Source: Comamonadaceae bacterium (GTDB taxonomy: Bacteria > Pseudomonadota > Gammaproteobacteria > Burkholderiales > Burkholderiaceae_C). Taken from it: DNA of 64,000 bases. The position numbers were made by a program, and so were the translations under genes. The notes beneath the pieces were generated by a model, which had not been told where the DNA came from, searched no databases, and saw only the letters and a program-made list of their open reading frames with translations. Positions 1-8,157 of this stretch are shown here, one piece after another. How positions within the stretch are numbered: the first letter of the stretch is position 1; each line of letters begins with the position of its first letter. Where the stretch lies: NCBI GenBank assembly GCA_947478725.1, contig CANJWZ010000012.1, positions 1 to 64,000 of the forward strand, given 5' to 3'.

Positions 1-354
1 GCAAGGCGGGCAAACGCACGCCAGCGGCCTGCAAAGGCAGTAAACCGGGGGCAATATGCCCACAAAATCGGTAAAAACGCACCTCAGGTTTCATCGAATG
101 AATTCTTGACGTTCAACTCACGCTACGGCGGGGGTTGTGCAGACCTTCCCTAATGCTTACAGCGACATTTAATGGCGATCCTGATTTTTTTGTCATTAAT
201 TATCAAATCAATAAAAATTAGCCAAAAATTTTGAGATTTTTCAAATCAATAGAACGCAAAGATCGGGATAGCCAAACAGATATTTATGATTCGACATTCA
301 AAACTTTTTGAAAAAATGATAAACTGTAGTTTGAAAATTTTTTAAACTTTAACC
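1..354. other. Left edge and AT-rich upstream region of the H-NS-like gene
   Basis: No gene can be assigned with confidence. A minus-strand reading from an ATG at 94-92 stays open to the left edge (about 31 codons) and could be the start of a gene leaving the window, but it has no clear ribosome binding site. From about 170 onward the DNA is strongly AT-rich, as expected for a promoter that H-NS-type proteins bind and often autoregulate. An inverted repeat with arms TTCAAAA (297-303) and TTTTGAA (306-312) lies just ahead of a possible -10 element GATAAA at 318-323. Confidence 0.4.
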
Positions 355-681
355 ATGAAGGAAACGACAGTGGACGATCTTGAGCAGCTCTATAAGCAAA
401 TTTCTGAACTTCAATCCAAAGCCAAAAACTTGGCTGAAAAGAAGAAAGCGCCCATCATTAAAGATATCAAGTCGAAAATGAAACTGTATGGCATTACAGC
501 CAAAGAACTGGGCTTCGGAACTTCAACAACTTCAACCGAAACCAAACCCCAAAAAGCACCCGTAGCGATCAAATACCGTCATGGTGAAAACACTTGGACT
601 GGCAGAGGTAAACGACCTCTGTGGATTGCGGACTATCTCGCCAAGGGCGGAAAGATTGAAGCGCTGCTTGTGAAAGCATAA
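355..681 (+). CDS. H-NS family histone-like DNA-binding protein
   Basis: A 108-residue nucleoid-associated protein of the H-NS/MvaT-like class common in Burkholderiales. The N-terminal 45 residues are rich in Glu, Lys and Leu and should form the coiled-coil oligomerisation domain. The C-terminal DNA-binding loop is clear: TWTGRGKRPLW at residues 80-90, matching the AT-hook-like core that inserts into the minor groove of AT-rich DNA. A flexible Thr-rich linker (about 55-70) joins the two. The gene stands alone, is preceded by AT-rich DNA and is followed by a strong hairpin, so it is probably a single transcription unit. It probably silences AT-rich or foreign genes; specific targets cannot be read from the sequence. 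Confidence 0.93.
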   Translation: MKETTVDDLEQLYKQISELQSKAKNLAEKKKAPIIKDIKSKMKLYGITAKELGFGTSTTSTETKPQKAPVAIKYRHGENTWTGRGKRPLWIADYLAKGGKIEALLVKA

Positions 682-684
682 GCT

Positions 685-715
685 GCAAACAAGTCATGTC
701 CAATGACTTGTTTGC
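685..715 (+). terminator. Hairpin after the H-NS-like gene
   Basis: Perfect 12-bp inverted repeat, arms GCAAACAAGTCA (685-696) and TGACTTGTTTGC (704-715), with a 7-nt loop, starting four bases after the stop codon. It lacks a long T tract beyond the stem, so it is either a weak intrinsic terminator or a 3'-end stabiliser. Confidence 0.65.
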
Positions 716-802
716 GCATGGCTATCTGCGGCCTTGAAAGGGATGGGATCTGCTGGTTGGAGTTGACTTCTGACCAAGCCAGCAGAGATGGGCCTTGTTA
801 AA

Positions 803-870
803 CGCTATTAAAAATAGCTGCTCGCGCTTTTATTCGTTGGTTTAAAAGCCGATTAAAAACCTGATAACAG
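803..870 (+). repeat. Dispersed structured repeat, copy a
   Basis: Member of the 55-75 bp family found about eleven times in this window. The 5' hairpin is perfect: GCTATT (804-809) pairs with AATAGC. The central stem is degenerate in this copy. It lies between the H-NS-like gene and the 3' end of the convergent dehydrogenase gene. Confidence 0.6.
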
Positions 871-876
871 TCCAAG

Positions 877-1779
877 TCAGGCTTTTTTGGACGCTTCGAT
901 CAACTGATCGGCATAGTCCTGCCAGCGTGCCGCCTTGGTCACGCCTTCAAACACACCCGCCTTGGCCTGGCTGGCCACCCACTGCTGTTTATCGGCAATG
1001 GCAGCGGTCATCAAAGGCTCAAAGCCTGCTTCTTTGACGGTATTGGCGGCTTCGCGCATTTCCTCGGCGCGGCGCTGGCCGTGCTGCACAACACGGCTGA
1101 AAAAGTAGGCGCCGGTTTGTGCCCAGTCGATGCTCGGGAAAGTTTCTGCCAACGTCGGCAACACCTGGTCTTCTACGCCGTAGGCTCTGGCGGTGGTGTA
1201 GCTTTCAATCACCAGCGCCTCCAGGCCCTTGATCATCACGCTGCGGCACATTTTGATGGCGCTGGCCACGCCCAGTTTGTGGCTGATGGCTTTGGCATCC
1301 ATGCCCCAGCTGACGAGCAAAGGGGCCAGTGCGGCGGCTTGCGGGCCGCCCAGCAACATGGGCGTTTTGATGCCGTAGGGCGGCACCGATGTCATGACGC
1401 CTGCTTCAACATAATGAGCGCCGCGTTGTTCAATCAAGGCGGCGCATTGCTGCTTGGTGCCCGGCGATGCAGAGTTCAAGTCAAGAAACACACTGCCTGC
1501 CTTCAGATGCTGCGCAGCCTCTTGCGCAACCGCCAGCGTGCTCGATGCGGTGACGGCTGAAATGACCAGCTCACTGGCTCCGCACAGCGCCTGCATGGAC
1601 AGGCAGGCCTGAACGCCCGCTTGCTCGGCATGTGCAAGCTCAAAATGCTTGACTGTGGGGTGAACGAATTTCAGGTCCCAGGCGCTCATGCGGGCTACGC
1701 CCGAGGGCGCTTTGAGCCCTGCACTGAAGGTTTTTCCGACTTCCCCGTAGCCGATCAGGCCAATCGATGTGAACTGCAT
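877..1779 (-). CDS. NAD(P)-dependent oxidoreductase, 6-phosphogluconate/beta-hydroxyacid dehydrogenase type with DUF1932 C-terminus
   Basis: A 300-residue soluble dehydrogenase. The N-terminus carries a Rossmann fold with G10-x-G12-x-x-G15 (IGLIGYGEVG), and the layout matches the 3-hydroxyacid dehydrogenase superfamily (NAD-binding domain about 1-165, helical DUF1932 domain about 185-260). The motif SAIKMCRSVMIKGLEAL contains the conserved Lys expected of the catalytic helix. The substrate is unknown; family members reduce or oxidise hydroxyacids or aldehydes. It lies downstream of a Bug-type binding protein and a DsbA-like gene on the same strand with short gaps, so the three may form one operon for uptake and oxidation of a carboxylate. 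Confidence 0.85.
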   Translation of the reverse strand: MQFTSIGLIGYGEVGKTFSAGLKAPSGVARMSAWDLKFVHPTVKHFELAHAEQAGVQACLSMQALCGASELVISAVTASSTLAVAQEAAQHLKAGSVFLDLNSASPGTKQQCAALIEQRGAHYVEAGVMTSVPPYGIKTPMLLGGPQAAALAPLLVSWGMDAKAISHKLGVASAIKMCRSVMIKGLEALVIESYTTARAYGVEDQVLPTLAETFPSIDWAQTGAYFFSRVVQHGQRRAEEMREAANTVKEAGFEPLMTAAIADKQQWVASQAKAGVFEGVTKAARWQDYADQLIEASKKA

Positions 1780-1798
1780 GCCAACACCTGTCTTGAAT

Positions 1799-2776
1799 TT
1801 ATTGCGTCGGGATTTTGGCCCGCACGATCACTTCAGACCAGCGGCGAATTTCGGCATTCAGCAAATTGGCCAGTTGCTCTGGGGTGCTGGATGTCGCGTC
1901 AATGTTCAAGTCCAATAAACGCTTTTTAACGTCAGGGGAATCCAGTGCGGCTTTGACCTCACGGTTCAGCCGGGCCACGACGTCTTTGGGTGTTTTGGCA
2001 GGTGCAGCCAGCGCATTCCATGATGCGGCGCTGAAGTTGGCCAGCCCGCTTTGTGCCGCAGTGGGCACGTCTTTGAGCACCACCGAGCGCTTGTCGCCCA
2101 ACACGGCCAAGGCCGAAATAGCGTTGGCCTGGATTTGCGGCAGCATGGGGCTCAAAATTTCGACAGCTGCGTCAATCTGTCCACCGCGCAAGGCGGTGAT
2201 GACAGCTGGCGTGCCATTGAACGGCACAATTTGCGCCTGAATATTGGCCATGGATTTGAACAACTCGGCAGCCAGGTTCTGTGTGCTGCCCACATTGATG
2301 GTGCCAATGTTCAGCTTGCCAGGATTGGCGCGCGCAAACGCCAGCAACTCGGGCAGCGTTTTATAGGGCGAGTTTTGCGGCACTGCCACTGCAATGTCAA
2401 AAAAACCAAGGGTTGAAATCGGCGCAAAGTCTTTCACCGTGTCGTAGGGCAGCGCCTTGAACAGGCCAGCGCTGACCGCGGTACCGTTGGACATCAGCAG
2501 CAGGGTGTAGCCGTCGGCATCCGCCTTGGCCACCGTATCGCCAGCTACCACACCACCTGCGCCGGGTTTGTTTTCAATCACCACCGGCTGGCCCATGTTG
2601 TCGGACATTTTTTGCGCCACGATGCGGGCCGTCAGGTCGGCCACACCGCCAGCGCCAAATGGCACCACGATTTTGATGGCGCGATTGGTCAGCGGCTGCG
2701 CATGCGTCGGCAGAGCCCATGTGCTGATGGCCAGTGCAGCAAGAATGAAAGAACGGCGCAGGTGTGTTTGATTCAT
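1799..2776 (-). CDS. Bug family (TctC-like) periplasmic solute-binding protein
   Basis: A 325-residue exported protein. The first 26 residues form a Sec signal peptide (RRSFILAALAISTWALPTHA). The mature protein begins with the Bug hallmark IKIVVPFGAGGVADLTARIVA and continues with IENKPGAGGVVAGD, the conserved segments that line the ligand pocket of tripartite tricarboxylate transporter receptors. No membrane components (TctA/TctB) are nearby, which is usual for the many orphan Bug proteins of Burkholderiales. The ligand is probably a carboxylate, but the sequence does not name it. It sits 19 bp upstream of a dehydrogenase gene on the same strand. Confidence 0.92.
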   Translation of the reverse strand: MNQTHLRRSFILAALAISTWALPTHAQPLTNRAIKIVVPFGAGGVADLTARIVAQKMSDNMGQPVVIENKPGAGGVVAGDTVAKADADGYTLLLMSNGTAVSAGLFKALPYDTVKDFAPISTLGFFDIAVAVPQNSPYKTLPELLAFARANPGKLNIGTINVGSTQNLAAELFKSMANIQAQIVPFNGTPAVITALRGGQIDAAVEILSPMLPQIQANAISALAVLGDKRSVVLKDVPTAAQSGLANFSAASWNALAAPAKTPKDVVARLNREVKAALDSPDVKKRLLDLNIDATSSTPEQLANLLNAEIRRWSEVIVRAKIPTQ

Positions 2777-2862
2777 CTTTCGACTATGCGCGGTTTTTGG
2801 TCATGCCGCAAGCAGCGGTAGCGCCAAGTTGCTATCTGATTTTGTTATGGCCAGGCGGGCGC

Positions 2863-3534
2863 TCATGCCGTCTGGGCGGCAATCTGGCGCAACGCCTGCT
2901 CAAACACTTCTACCGGCTGACCGCCTGAAATCAGATGCCTGTCGTTGATGATGACCGCAGGCACCGAGTGAATGCCCTGCCCGGTGTAGAACTGTTCTTG
3001 CGCCCGTACAGCATCGGCAAATTGGTCAGAGCTCAAAACCGCATGAGCCTGAGCCGCATCCAGCCCCACCTGCCCCGCCAAGCGCACCAGCACCTCGTGC
3101 GACCCCGGGCTTTGCCCGTCGGTAAAGTAGCTTGAAAACAGCGCTTCCTTCAGGGCCTTTTGTTTGGCGAGGCTGACGGTTTGCGCCCAATGCAGCAGTC
3201 GGTGGGCGTCAAAAGTGTTGTACACGCGGCTGCGGCCGCCACCCGGCTCGCTGGCCGTCGCAAAGTTAAAGCCCACCTCCGCGCCGCGTTGGCGGATATT
3301 CTCGCGGTTGGCATTGGCCTGTTCGGCGCTGATGCCGTACTTCTGCGTGATGTGCTCGGTGATGTCCTGGCCTTCGGCTGCCATGTGAGGGTTCAGCTCA
3401 AACGGCTGAAAGTGAATCTCGGCTGTGATGTCGGCCTTGACGTTGGCCAGCGCCTGATCAAGCGCCTTCAGCCCAATGATGCACCAGGGGCATGAAACGT
3501 CCGACACAAAATCAATTTTTAAAGCAGTGGTCAT
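2863..3534 (-). CDS. DsbA family oxidoreductase (FrnE/2-hydroxychromene-carboxylate isomerase-like)
   Basis: A 223-residue thioredoxin-fold protein of the cytoplasmic DsbA/FrnE group. C15-P-W-C18 is a DsbA-type active site directly after beta-strand 1, and the sequence continues with the helical insertion typical of the family and a cis-Pro region near GIHSVPAVIINDRHLISGG. There is no signal peptide when the ATG at 3534 is used; this start has an upstream CGGAG and precedes the conserved domain directly. A longer open frame to 3681 has no family resemblance and was not used. The role is probably thiol-disulfide exchange or a glutathione-linked isomerisation. Confidence 0.85.
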   Translation of the reverse strand: MTTALKIDFVSDVSCPWCIIGLKALDQALANVKADITAEIHFQPFELNPHMAAEGQDITEHITQKYGISAEQANANRENIRQRGAEVGFNFATASEPGGGRSRVYNTFDAHRLLHWAQTVSLAKQKALKEALFSSYFTDGQSPGSHEVLVRLAGQVGLDAAQAHAVLSSDQFADAVRAQEQFYTGQGIHSVPAVIINDRHLISGGQPVEVFEQALRQIAAQTA

Positions 3535-3880
3535 GGCAACTCCGGTGGCTGAAAGGATGGCTGAACCCGCTATTTTCAGCCAAGACAACTGTTCTTGCTT
3601 TTGACCTTGCTTTTGAATGTGATGTTGACCCAGCGCAGGCTGTGCTGTGGCGACTCCCGGCAGCTTGCTGCAAGCGGTCAATCCCGATGTACCCGGGCCG
3701 GCGATCGACCCGGCGCCAACAGCTGCTTTTTAAACCTAATGGCGACGCAGGCGCGGCCGCATCGCTCGGTGTGCTGAAATTATTTTCAAATCTCATGCGG
3801 TGCTTCAGTAAAAACTCTAACCCGCCCTGCTGCTTTTGACTTGCAACCAGCAAGTCAGGGCCCACAGAGATAATGCAGCG
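3535..3880. other. Intergenic region between divergent DsbA-like and chromate transporter genes
   Basis: About 345 bp without a credible gene. The open frames present on both strands show no family resemblance or ribosome binding sites. The only clear structure is a perfect inverted repeat with arms TGACTTGC (3837-3844) and GCAAGTCA (3850-3857), ending 23 bp before the chromate transporter start. Confidence 0.6.
3837..3857. promoter_or_regulatory. Inverted repeat upstream of the chromate transporter pair
   Basis: Perfect 8-bp arms TGACTTGC and GCAAGTCA separated by 5 bp, immediately before the first chrA-like gene. The position fits an operator for a dimeric regulator or a 5'-UTR hairpin. 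No regulator gene is adjacent, so the assignment is an inference. Confidence 0.4.
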
Positions 3881-4456
3881 ATGACCCTTCCAACACATGA
3901 GCCCCGTGCGCAGCCCCAGTCACCGACTGATCTGTTTTTGTCTTTCAGCCTGCTGGCTTTGCAGGGTTTTGGCGGTGTCTTGACGGTTGTCCAGCGCGAG
4001 CTGGTTGAGAAAAAACGCTGGATGACGCGGGAAGAATTTGTTGAGGAATGGGCGGTAGCGCAAATCATGCCGGGGCCGAATGTGGTGAACCTTTCGTTGA
4101 TGATTGGCTCACGTTACTTTGGTTTTAAGGGCGCGATGGCGGCGCTTGCAGGCATGCTGACCGCGCCACTGGTGATTGTGCTGCTGCTGGCGCTGGTGTA
4201 TGCACAGTTTGCAGGCCACCCTGGTGTGCAGGGTGCGCTGCGGGGGATGGCGGCGGTGGCGGCAGGCTTGATAACGGCAACCGGCTTAAAGCTAGTTGGC
4301 GCGCTGCAAAAAAACGTGCTTGGCTTGCAGCTGTGCATCGCTCTGGGCGTGCTGTGCTTTGTTGCCGTTGCACTGCTGCGCTGGCCGCTGGCATATGCGT
4401 TGCTGGGGCTGGGCGTTGCGGCCTGCACACTGGCCTACCGAAGACTTGAGCCATGA
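3881..4456 (+). CDS. chrA: Chromate transporter, short-chain CHR protein (first of pair)
   Basis: A 191-residue integral membrane protein with a single CHR domain. The N-terminal region carries FGGVLTVVQRELVEKKRWMT, the family's conserved loop, and AQIMPGPNVVNLSLMIG, the signature of chromate efflux proteins. About six hydrophobic segments follow. Short-chain CHR proteins act as pairs of homologous halves that together resemble one long ChrA; the next gene overlaps by four bases and is the second half. The pair should export chromate by proton antiport, although other anions are possible. ATG 3881 was preferred over a TTG at 3836 because the extra residues are poor and include the inverted repeat. 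Confidence 0.88.
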   Translation: MTLPTHEPRAQPQSPTDLFLSFSLLALQGFGGVLTVVQRELVEKKRWMTREEFVEEWAVAQIMPGPNVVNLSLMIGSRYFGFKGAMAALAGMLTAPLVIVLLLALVYAQFAGHPGVQGALRGMAAVAAGLITATGLKLVGALQKNVLGLQLCIALGVLCFVAVALLRWPLAYALLGLGVAACTLAYRRLEP

Positions 4457-5061
4457 CCCCAACGTCACAACTGGCGTCTGAACTGGCACCTCAGCTGCTG
4501 CTGGCGTGGCAAGACTGGGCATCCCTGTTTATTCATTACCTGTCGCTGTCCTTGCTGGCGATTGGCGGGGCGATCTCCACCGCATCAGACATGCACCGCT
4601 TTCTGGTGGACGAGCAGCACTGGCTGACCGATTCACAGTTCAATGCGTCGATTGCAATTGCGCAAGCTGCGCCGGGGCCGAATGTGCTGTTCATTGCCCT
4701 GATGGGCTGGAATGTGGGCCTGAACGCGGGCGGCATGCTGACTGGCCTGCTCGGCGTTTTCACCGCCATGCTGGGCATGTTGATCCCCAGCACCACATTG
4801 ACTTATCTGGCAGCGCAGTGGGGCCACCGTAACCGCGAACTGCGGGCCGTGCGTGCCTTCAAGCAAGGCATGGCACCGATCGTGGTGGCGTTGCTGATTG
4901 CGATGGGCTGGGTGCTGACCGCCGCCAATGGCAGCGGCATGAACAACTGGCCGCTCTGGCTGTTGACGGCACTGACCGCCCTGATCGTCTGGCGCAGCAA
5001 AATCCATTTGTTGTGGCTGCTGGGCGCTGGTGCCTTGCTGGGCTGGTTTGGGCTGGTTTGA
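4453..5061 (+). CDS. chrA: Chromate transporter, short-chain CHR protein (second of pair)
   Basis: A 202-residue CHR-domain membrane protein whose ATG overlaps the stop of the preceding gene (ATGA), so the two are translationally coupled. It has the same internal signature as its partner, AIAQAAPGPNVLFIALMGW, but with a distinct N-terminal segment (SLSLLAIGGAISTASDMHRFL), as expected for the two non-identical halves of a heterodimeric short-chain chromate transporter, which usually have opposite membrane topology. About six transmembrane segments are visible, ending in a Leu/Trp-rich tail. No ChrB or ChrF regulator is nearby. Confidence 0.87.
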   Translation: MTPTSQLASELAPQLLLAWQDWASLFIHYLSLSLLAIGGAISTASDMHRFLVDEQHWLTDSQFNASIAIAQAAPGPNVLFIALMGWNVGLNAGGMLTGLLGVFTAMLGMLIPSTTLTYLAAQWGHRNRELRAVRAFKQGMAPIVVALLIAMGWVLTAANGSGMNNWPLWLLTALTALIVWRSKIHLLWLLGAGALLGWFGLV

Positions 5062-5100
5062 CGACAACGCAGATCACACCAAAAAAAATAAACACTTAGA

Positions 5101-5127
5101 TACAATTCCATGGAAATCGATAAGGGA
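5101..5127 (+). promoter_or_regulatory. Probable -10 element and ribosome binding site of the 721-residue protein gene
   Basis: TACAAT at 5101-5106 matches a sigma-70 -10 element, in an A-rich stretch after the chromate transporter stop. AAGGGA at 5122-5127 is a ribosome binding site about five bases before the ATG at 5133. No good -35 element is visible at the standard distance. Confidence 0.4.
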
Positions 5128-5132
5128 TCTCC

Positions 5133-7298
5133 ATGCAAGGCAACGTCAGCGAAACGATTTATTCCGCCGTTCCCCTCTTTGATGTGGTGGTCACCATGCC
5201 ATCCACGGCCAAGCTGAAAACCATTCAGGAGCTCGCCGCCACCCAGGCCGCCATGCCGCCCGACCGGGTAGAGCGCCTGATCAAGGTCTTGCGCAGCTCG
5301 CCTTATGCCAAGGTCGGTTCAGCCATCACGCTAGAGCGCGCAGAAGAAGAAAAAATCCGTTTCACCAAAGCGGGGCTGCAGGTTGACATCACCCCAGTGT
5401 TAACGCTTCAAACTACCACCGCTGCCAGCTACGATGGGGTGGAGACTTGCCCTGCCTGCGCCAAGCGCTTTGTGATGCCCGAAAATCGCCAGTGTCCTTC
5501 GTGTGGTGTTTTCATTGAAAAGCTGACCAACGAGTATCTGGTTAGGAAAAAGCTGATAGAGCATGAGCGAGAGTTGATTGAGATCCAGCAGTCCCGAGCC
5601 GCCATCAACACAGAAAAAAACGCGCGCGAGTCGGTAGAAGCCGCCATTCGCGAGCAGATCAAAAAAGAATTTGAAAAAAAGTACGGCCTGAGCAAAGGCA
5701 GTCTGATCGAAGGCAAGTCAGGTTTTTTGATTGGCATCACGCTGGCCGCGCTGGCTGGCTTGGCATATATGGGTGAAACAGCCGTCACCGTTGCCGGTTT
5801 CTCGCTGCCCTGGGGCAAAAAAGAGACAGTGAACGCCACCGACATGAGCGCATCGAGCCAACAGGATGCAGACGCGAAAGGATTGACGATTGGTGGCTCG
5901 TCGCAGCGTTTGGGCCAAAAAGACACGGTTGCTGCCGCCAACATCAGCGCACCGAGCCCACAGCAAGCATCTGGCGGTGCCCCAGCGGGGGCGGCGGGTG
6001 CCTCGGCAGTAGGCGAGCGGACAGGCGACGTGGACATAGATGACCCGCTGATTCAAGCCGCAGGCGGCAAAAAAATGGATGCGAAAGGCCTGTCGACGCA
6101 AGAAGCTGTGGCAGCCGCCAATGTTTTGGGTAAATCTGCGGGCAACACTAACGCTGACCGTGCACTCGCAGGGGGAGCTCCTGCTGCAGGCGCGAACGCA
6201 GGCAAGGCAAAAGCTGGGGACAGTGCCACCCTAGGGAGTGCGGCTGGTGCGGGCGGCGCAGCAGCGCCCCTGGCAGGTCCAGCGGCTTTACCCAAACAGA
6301 CCCGACAAGTGTTGACGGCCGAATTTGCCACTGTGCTGGCCGATCTGGGCCAGGGCGCGCGGGCCAGGGCGGTGCTGCGTTCACTGGGTGCCAGCATCGA
6401 GCCTGCCGCCGATGCGAAAGCTGCTGCGGCCTTTCAGGCGGCACAGCTAAAAGCCCAGGCCTGGTCTGTGCAGGGTATGGACAGCGCGCAAGCCCGGCAG
6501 GCCGCAGACGACCTGAAAACAAAAACACAGGCTATCGCCAATGCACAGGAGCGCACGCATTTGCAAGGCGCAGTGGCGGCCATTCTGAGCCGCAGCACAC
6601 AGTTACCCGCCGAGGTGCCGCGCCAGTTTTTGTCGCTGGCAGCCGAATCACTGAAGGCGGTGAGTGGCGAGGGCCCGGCTGCGCTGGGGGATTTGGCGGT
6701 GTTCACGGCGGAAGTGTTTTTGCATGAAACCACAGCCCGAGCCAAGACAGGCGCTTGGACTAAAGCCAAAGCCAGTGCAGCCCAGATAGAAGACCTGCTC
6801 AAACAGGCGCCCGATGCCAGGGCTCAGGCTAACCTGTACGCGGTAGACCACCAAGCCAAGCTGCAAACCGGCCAAACAGACAAGGCCATCAAAAGCCTGG
6901 AAGCGTCGCTGGCGCTGGCCGCCAAAAACAACAACTTGCTGGAGCGCGCCATCTGGTTGCGCAACATTGCCAGGCTGTCTGACGCGGCAAGCCAGGAGCA
7001 GTTTGAAGCGGCTACAGCCGCGCTGCTGGCCCAGCTGGGCAGCAAGTCGGGCATGGAAAAGGCGCAGGCGCTGACCGAGCTGTCTCTTCTGTACACCGCT
7101 GCAGGTTTGCCTGCCAAGTCGTCCCAGTACCGCACGCTGGCGCAGTCCACCTCTGGCCTGAGCGCTGCTGACACCGCCGCTATCAACACCGGCCTGGTGG
7201 TGCGGGGCGATATGGCCATGGCCAAAATGCTGCACGGACTGGGGCGCTATGCACAAGCAGAAGCCCTGCTGCAGCGCGTCAGCGCTTACCTCTTTTAA
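5133..7298 (+). CDS. Membrane-anchored protein: L7/L12-like domain, zinc ribbon, coiled coil, TM segment, TPR-like region
   Basis: A 721-residue protein with no recognised family name. Residues 13-88 (FDVVVTMPSTAKLKTIQEL to AEEEKIRFTKAGLQVDI) follow the alternating pattern of the ribosomal L7/L12 C-terminal domain. C106/C109 and C121/C124 form a zinc ribbon of the CxxC-x11-CxxC type. Residues 132-185 are charged and helical, probably a coiled coil. Residues 198-214 are a single transmembrane segment. Residues 228-385 are low-complexity Ala/Gly-rich with internal repeats (KKETVNATDMSA, QKDTVAAANISA, EAVAAANVLG). Residues 390-721 are helical repeats resembling TPR. The N-terminus should be cytoplasmic and the repeats periplasmic. 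It may act as a membrane-linked scaffold; this is inference. Confidence 0.75.
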   Translation: MQGNVSETIYSAVPLFDVVVTMPSTAKLKTIQELAATQAAMPPDRVERLIKVLRSSPYAKVGSAITLERAEEEKIRFTKAGLQVDITPVLTLQTTTAASYDGVETCPACAKRFVMPENRQCPSCGVFIEKLTNEYLVRKKLIEHERELIEIQQSRAAINTEKNARESVEAAIREQIKKEFEKKYGLSKGSLIEGKSGFLIGITLAALAGLAYMGETAVTVAGFSLPWGKKETVNATDMSASSQQDADAKGLTIGGSSQRLGQKDTVAAANISAPSPQQASGGAPAGAAGASAVGERTGDVDIDDPLIQAAGGKKMDAKGLSTQEAVAAANVLGKSAGNTNADRALAGGAPAAGANAGKAKAGDSATLGSAAGAGGAAAPLAGPAALPKQTRQVLTAEFATVLADLGQGARARAVLRSLGASIEPAADAKAAAAFQAAQLKAQAWSVQGMDSAQARQAADDLKTKTQAIANAQERTHLQGAVAAILSRSTQLPAEVPRQFLSLAAESLKAVSGEGPAALGDLAVFTAEVFLHETTARAKTGAWTKAKASAAQIEDLLKQAPDARAQANLYAVDHQAKLQTGQTDKAIKSLEASLALAAKNNNLLERAIWLRNIARLSDAASQEQFEAATAALLAQLGSKSGMEKAQALTELSLLYTAAGLPAKSSQYRTLAQSTSGLSAADTAAINTGLVVRGDMAMAKMLHGLGRYAQAEALLQRVSAYLF

Positions 7299-7304
7299 AA
7301 CTGT

Positions 7305-8060
7305 TTATGCCTGGCGGCGCTGCCTGAGCGCCTCATACAAACAAACGCCGCTGGCCACGGACACATTCAGGCTCTCAACCGCGCCATGCATCGGAATGCT
7401 GACCAGCTGGTCGCAGGTCTTGCGAGTCAACTGGCGCATGCCCTCGCCTTCGGCGCCCAGCACCAGCGCCACCGGGCCCTTGAGGTCCACGTCGTAAATG
7501 GTTTTTTCGGCATCGTCAGACGTGCCTATGCACCAGATGTTGCGCTCTTTCAATTCGCCCAGCGTACGCGCCAGGTTGGTGACCATGAAGTAAGGCATGG
7601 TTTCAGCGGCACCGCTGGCCACCTTGGACACAATGGCGCTGATGCCCGCCGCATGGTCTTTCGGGGCGATCACGGCATGCGCGCCAGCGCCGTCGGCCAC
7701 CCGCAGGCAAGCCCCCAGGTTGTGCGGGTCAGTCACGCCGTCCAGCACCAGCAGCAAAGGGTTTTTGACACCCGAGGCCTCCAGGTTTTCAAGCAGCTCA
7801 TCGAGCGAGGTGACTTGCGCCAGCGCATCCACTCTGGCCACCACACCCTGATGACCGTGGCTGCCGCACATCTTGGCCAAGCGCAGCCCGTCAGATTCGA
7901 CCAGCTTGATGCCGCTGTCACGCGCCCGGTCCAGAAAAGAGCGCATGCGCAGGTCACGCCGCTGGACGTCATAAAACACTTCGAAGACAGACTTGGGAGC
8001 GGTTTTGATGCGTACGCCGACAGCGTGGAAACCGAAAAGATTTTTGGAAGAAGAGGACAT
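7305..8060 (-). CDS. rlmB: 23S rRNA (guanosine-2'-O-)-methyltransferase RlmB
   Basis: A 251-residue SPOUT-class methyltransferase that modifies G2251 in the P-loop of 23S rRNA. The N-terminal substrate-binding domain is present (FGFHAVGVRIKTAPKSVFEVF), followed by the trefoil-knot catalytic domain. Family motifs are clear: LVLDGVTDPHNLGACLRVADG (motif 1), ALVLGAEGEGMRQL (motif 2) and VSIPMHGAVESLNVSVASG (motif 3, with the conserved Ser-Leu-Asn-Val). Length matches the family. Its stop lies only 6 bp from the stop of the convergent 721-residue protein gene. A dispersed repeat copy lies just upstream of its start. Confidence 0.95.
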   Translation of the reverse strand: MSSSSKNLFGFHAVGVRIKTAPKSVFEVFYDVQRRDLRMRSFLDRARDSGIKLVESDGLRLAKMCGSHGHQGVVARVDALAQVTSLDELLENLEASGVKNPLLLVLDGVTDPHNLGACLRVADGAGAHAVIAPKDHAAGISAIVSKVASGAAETMPYFMVTNLARTLGELKERNIWCIGTSDDAEKTIYDVDLKGPVALVLGAEGEGMRQLTRKTCDQLVSIPMHGAVESLNVSVASGVCLYEALRQRRQA

Positions 8061-8096
8061 GCGCTGATTATCGACGCATGATGCAGCTGACCCGGG

Positions 8097-8156
8097 TGCT
8101 ATTTAAAAAATAGCTACTCGGCCAGGAGAACGTTGGTCTGGAGCTGTATTCATGCC
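8097..8156 (+). repeat. Dispersed structured repeat, copy b
   Basis: The 5' hairpin is GCTATT (8098-8103) with AATAGC. The central stem GGCCA with TGGTC pairs fully if one G-U is allowed. It fills the gap between the rlmB start and the stop of the ABC ATPase gene. Confidence 0.65.
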
Positions 8157-8157
8157 T

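Noticed and set aside
1081..1560. 159-codon plus-strand frame inside the dehydrogenase gene
   Set aside because: Antisense to a clear Rossmann-fold protein and His/Arg-rich, as expected of a shadow.
3512..3898. Minus-strand open frame between the DsbA-like gene and chrA
   Set aside because: No ribosome binding site or family resemblance; it overlaps the starts of genes on both sides.
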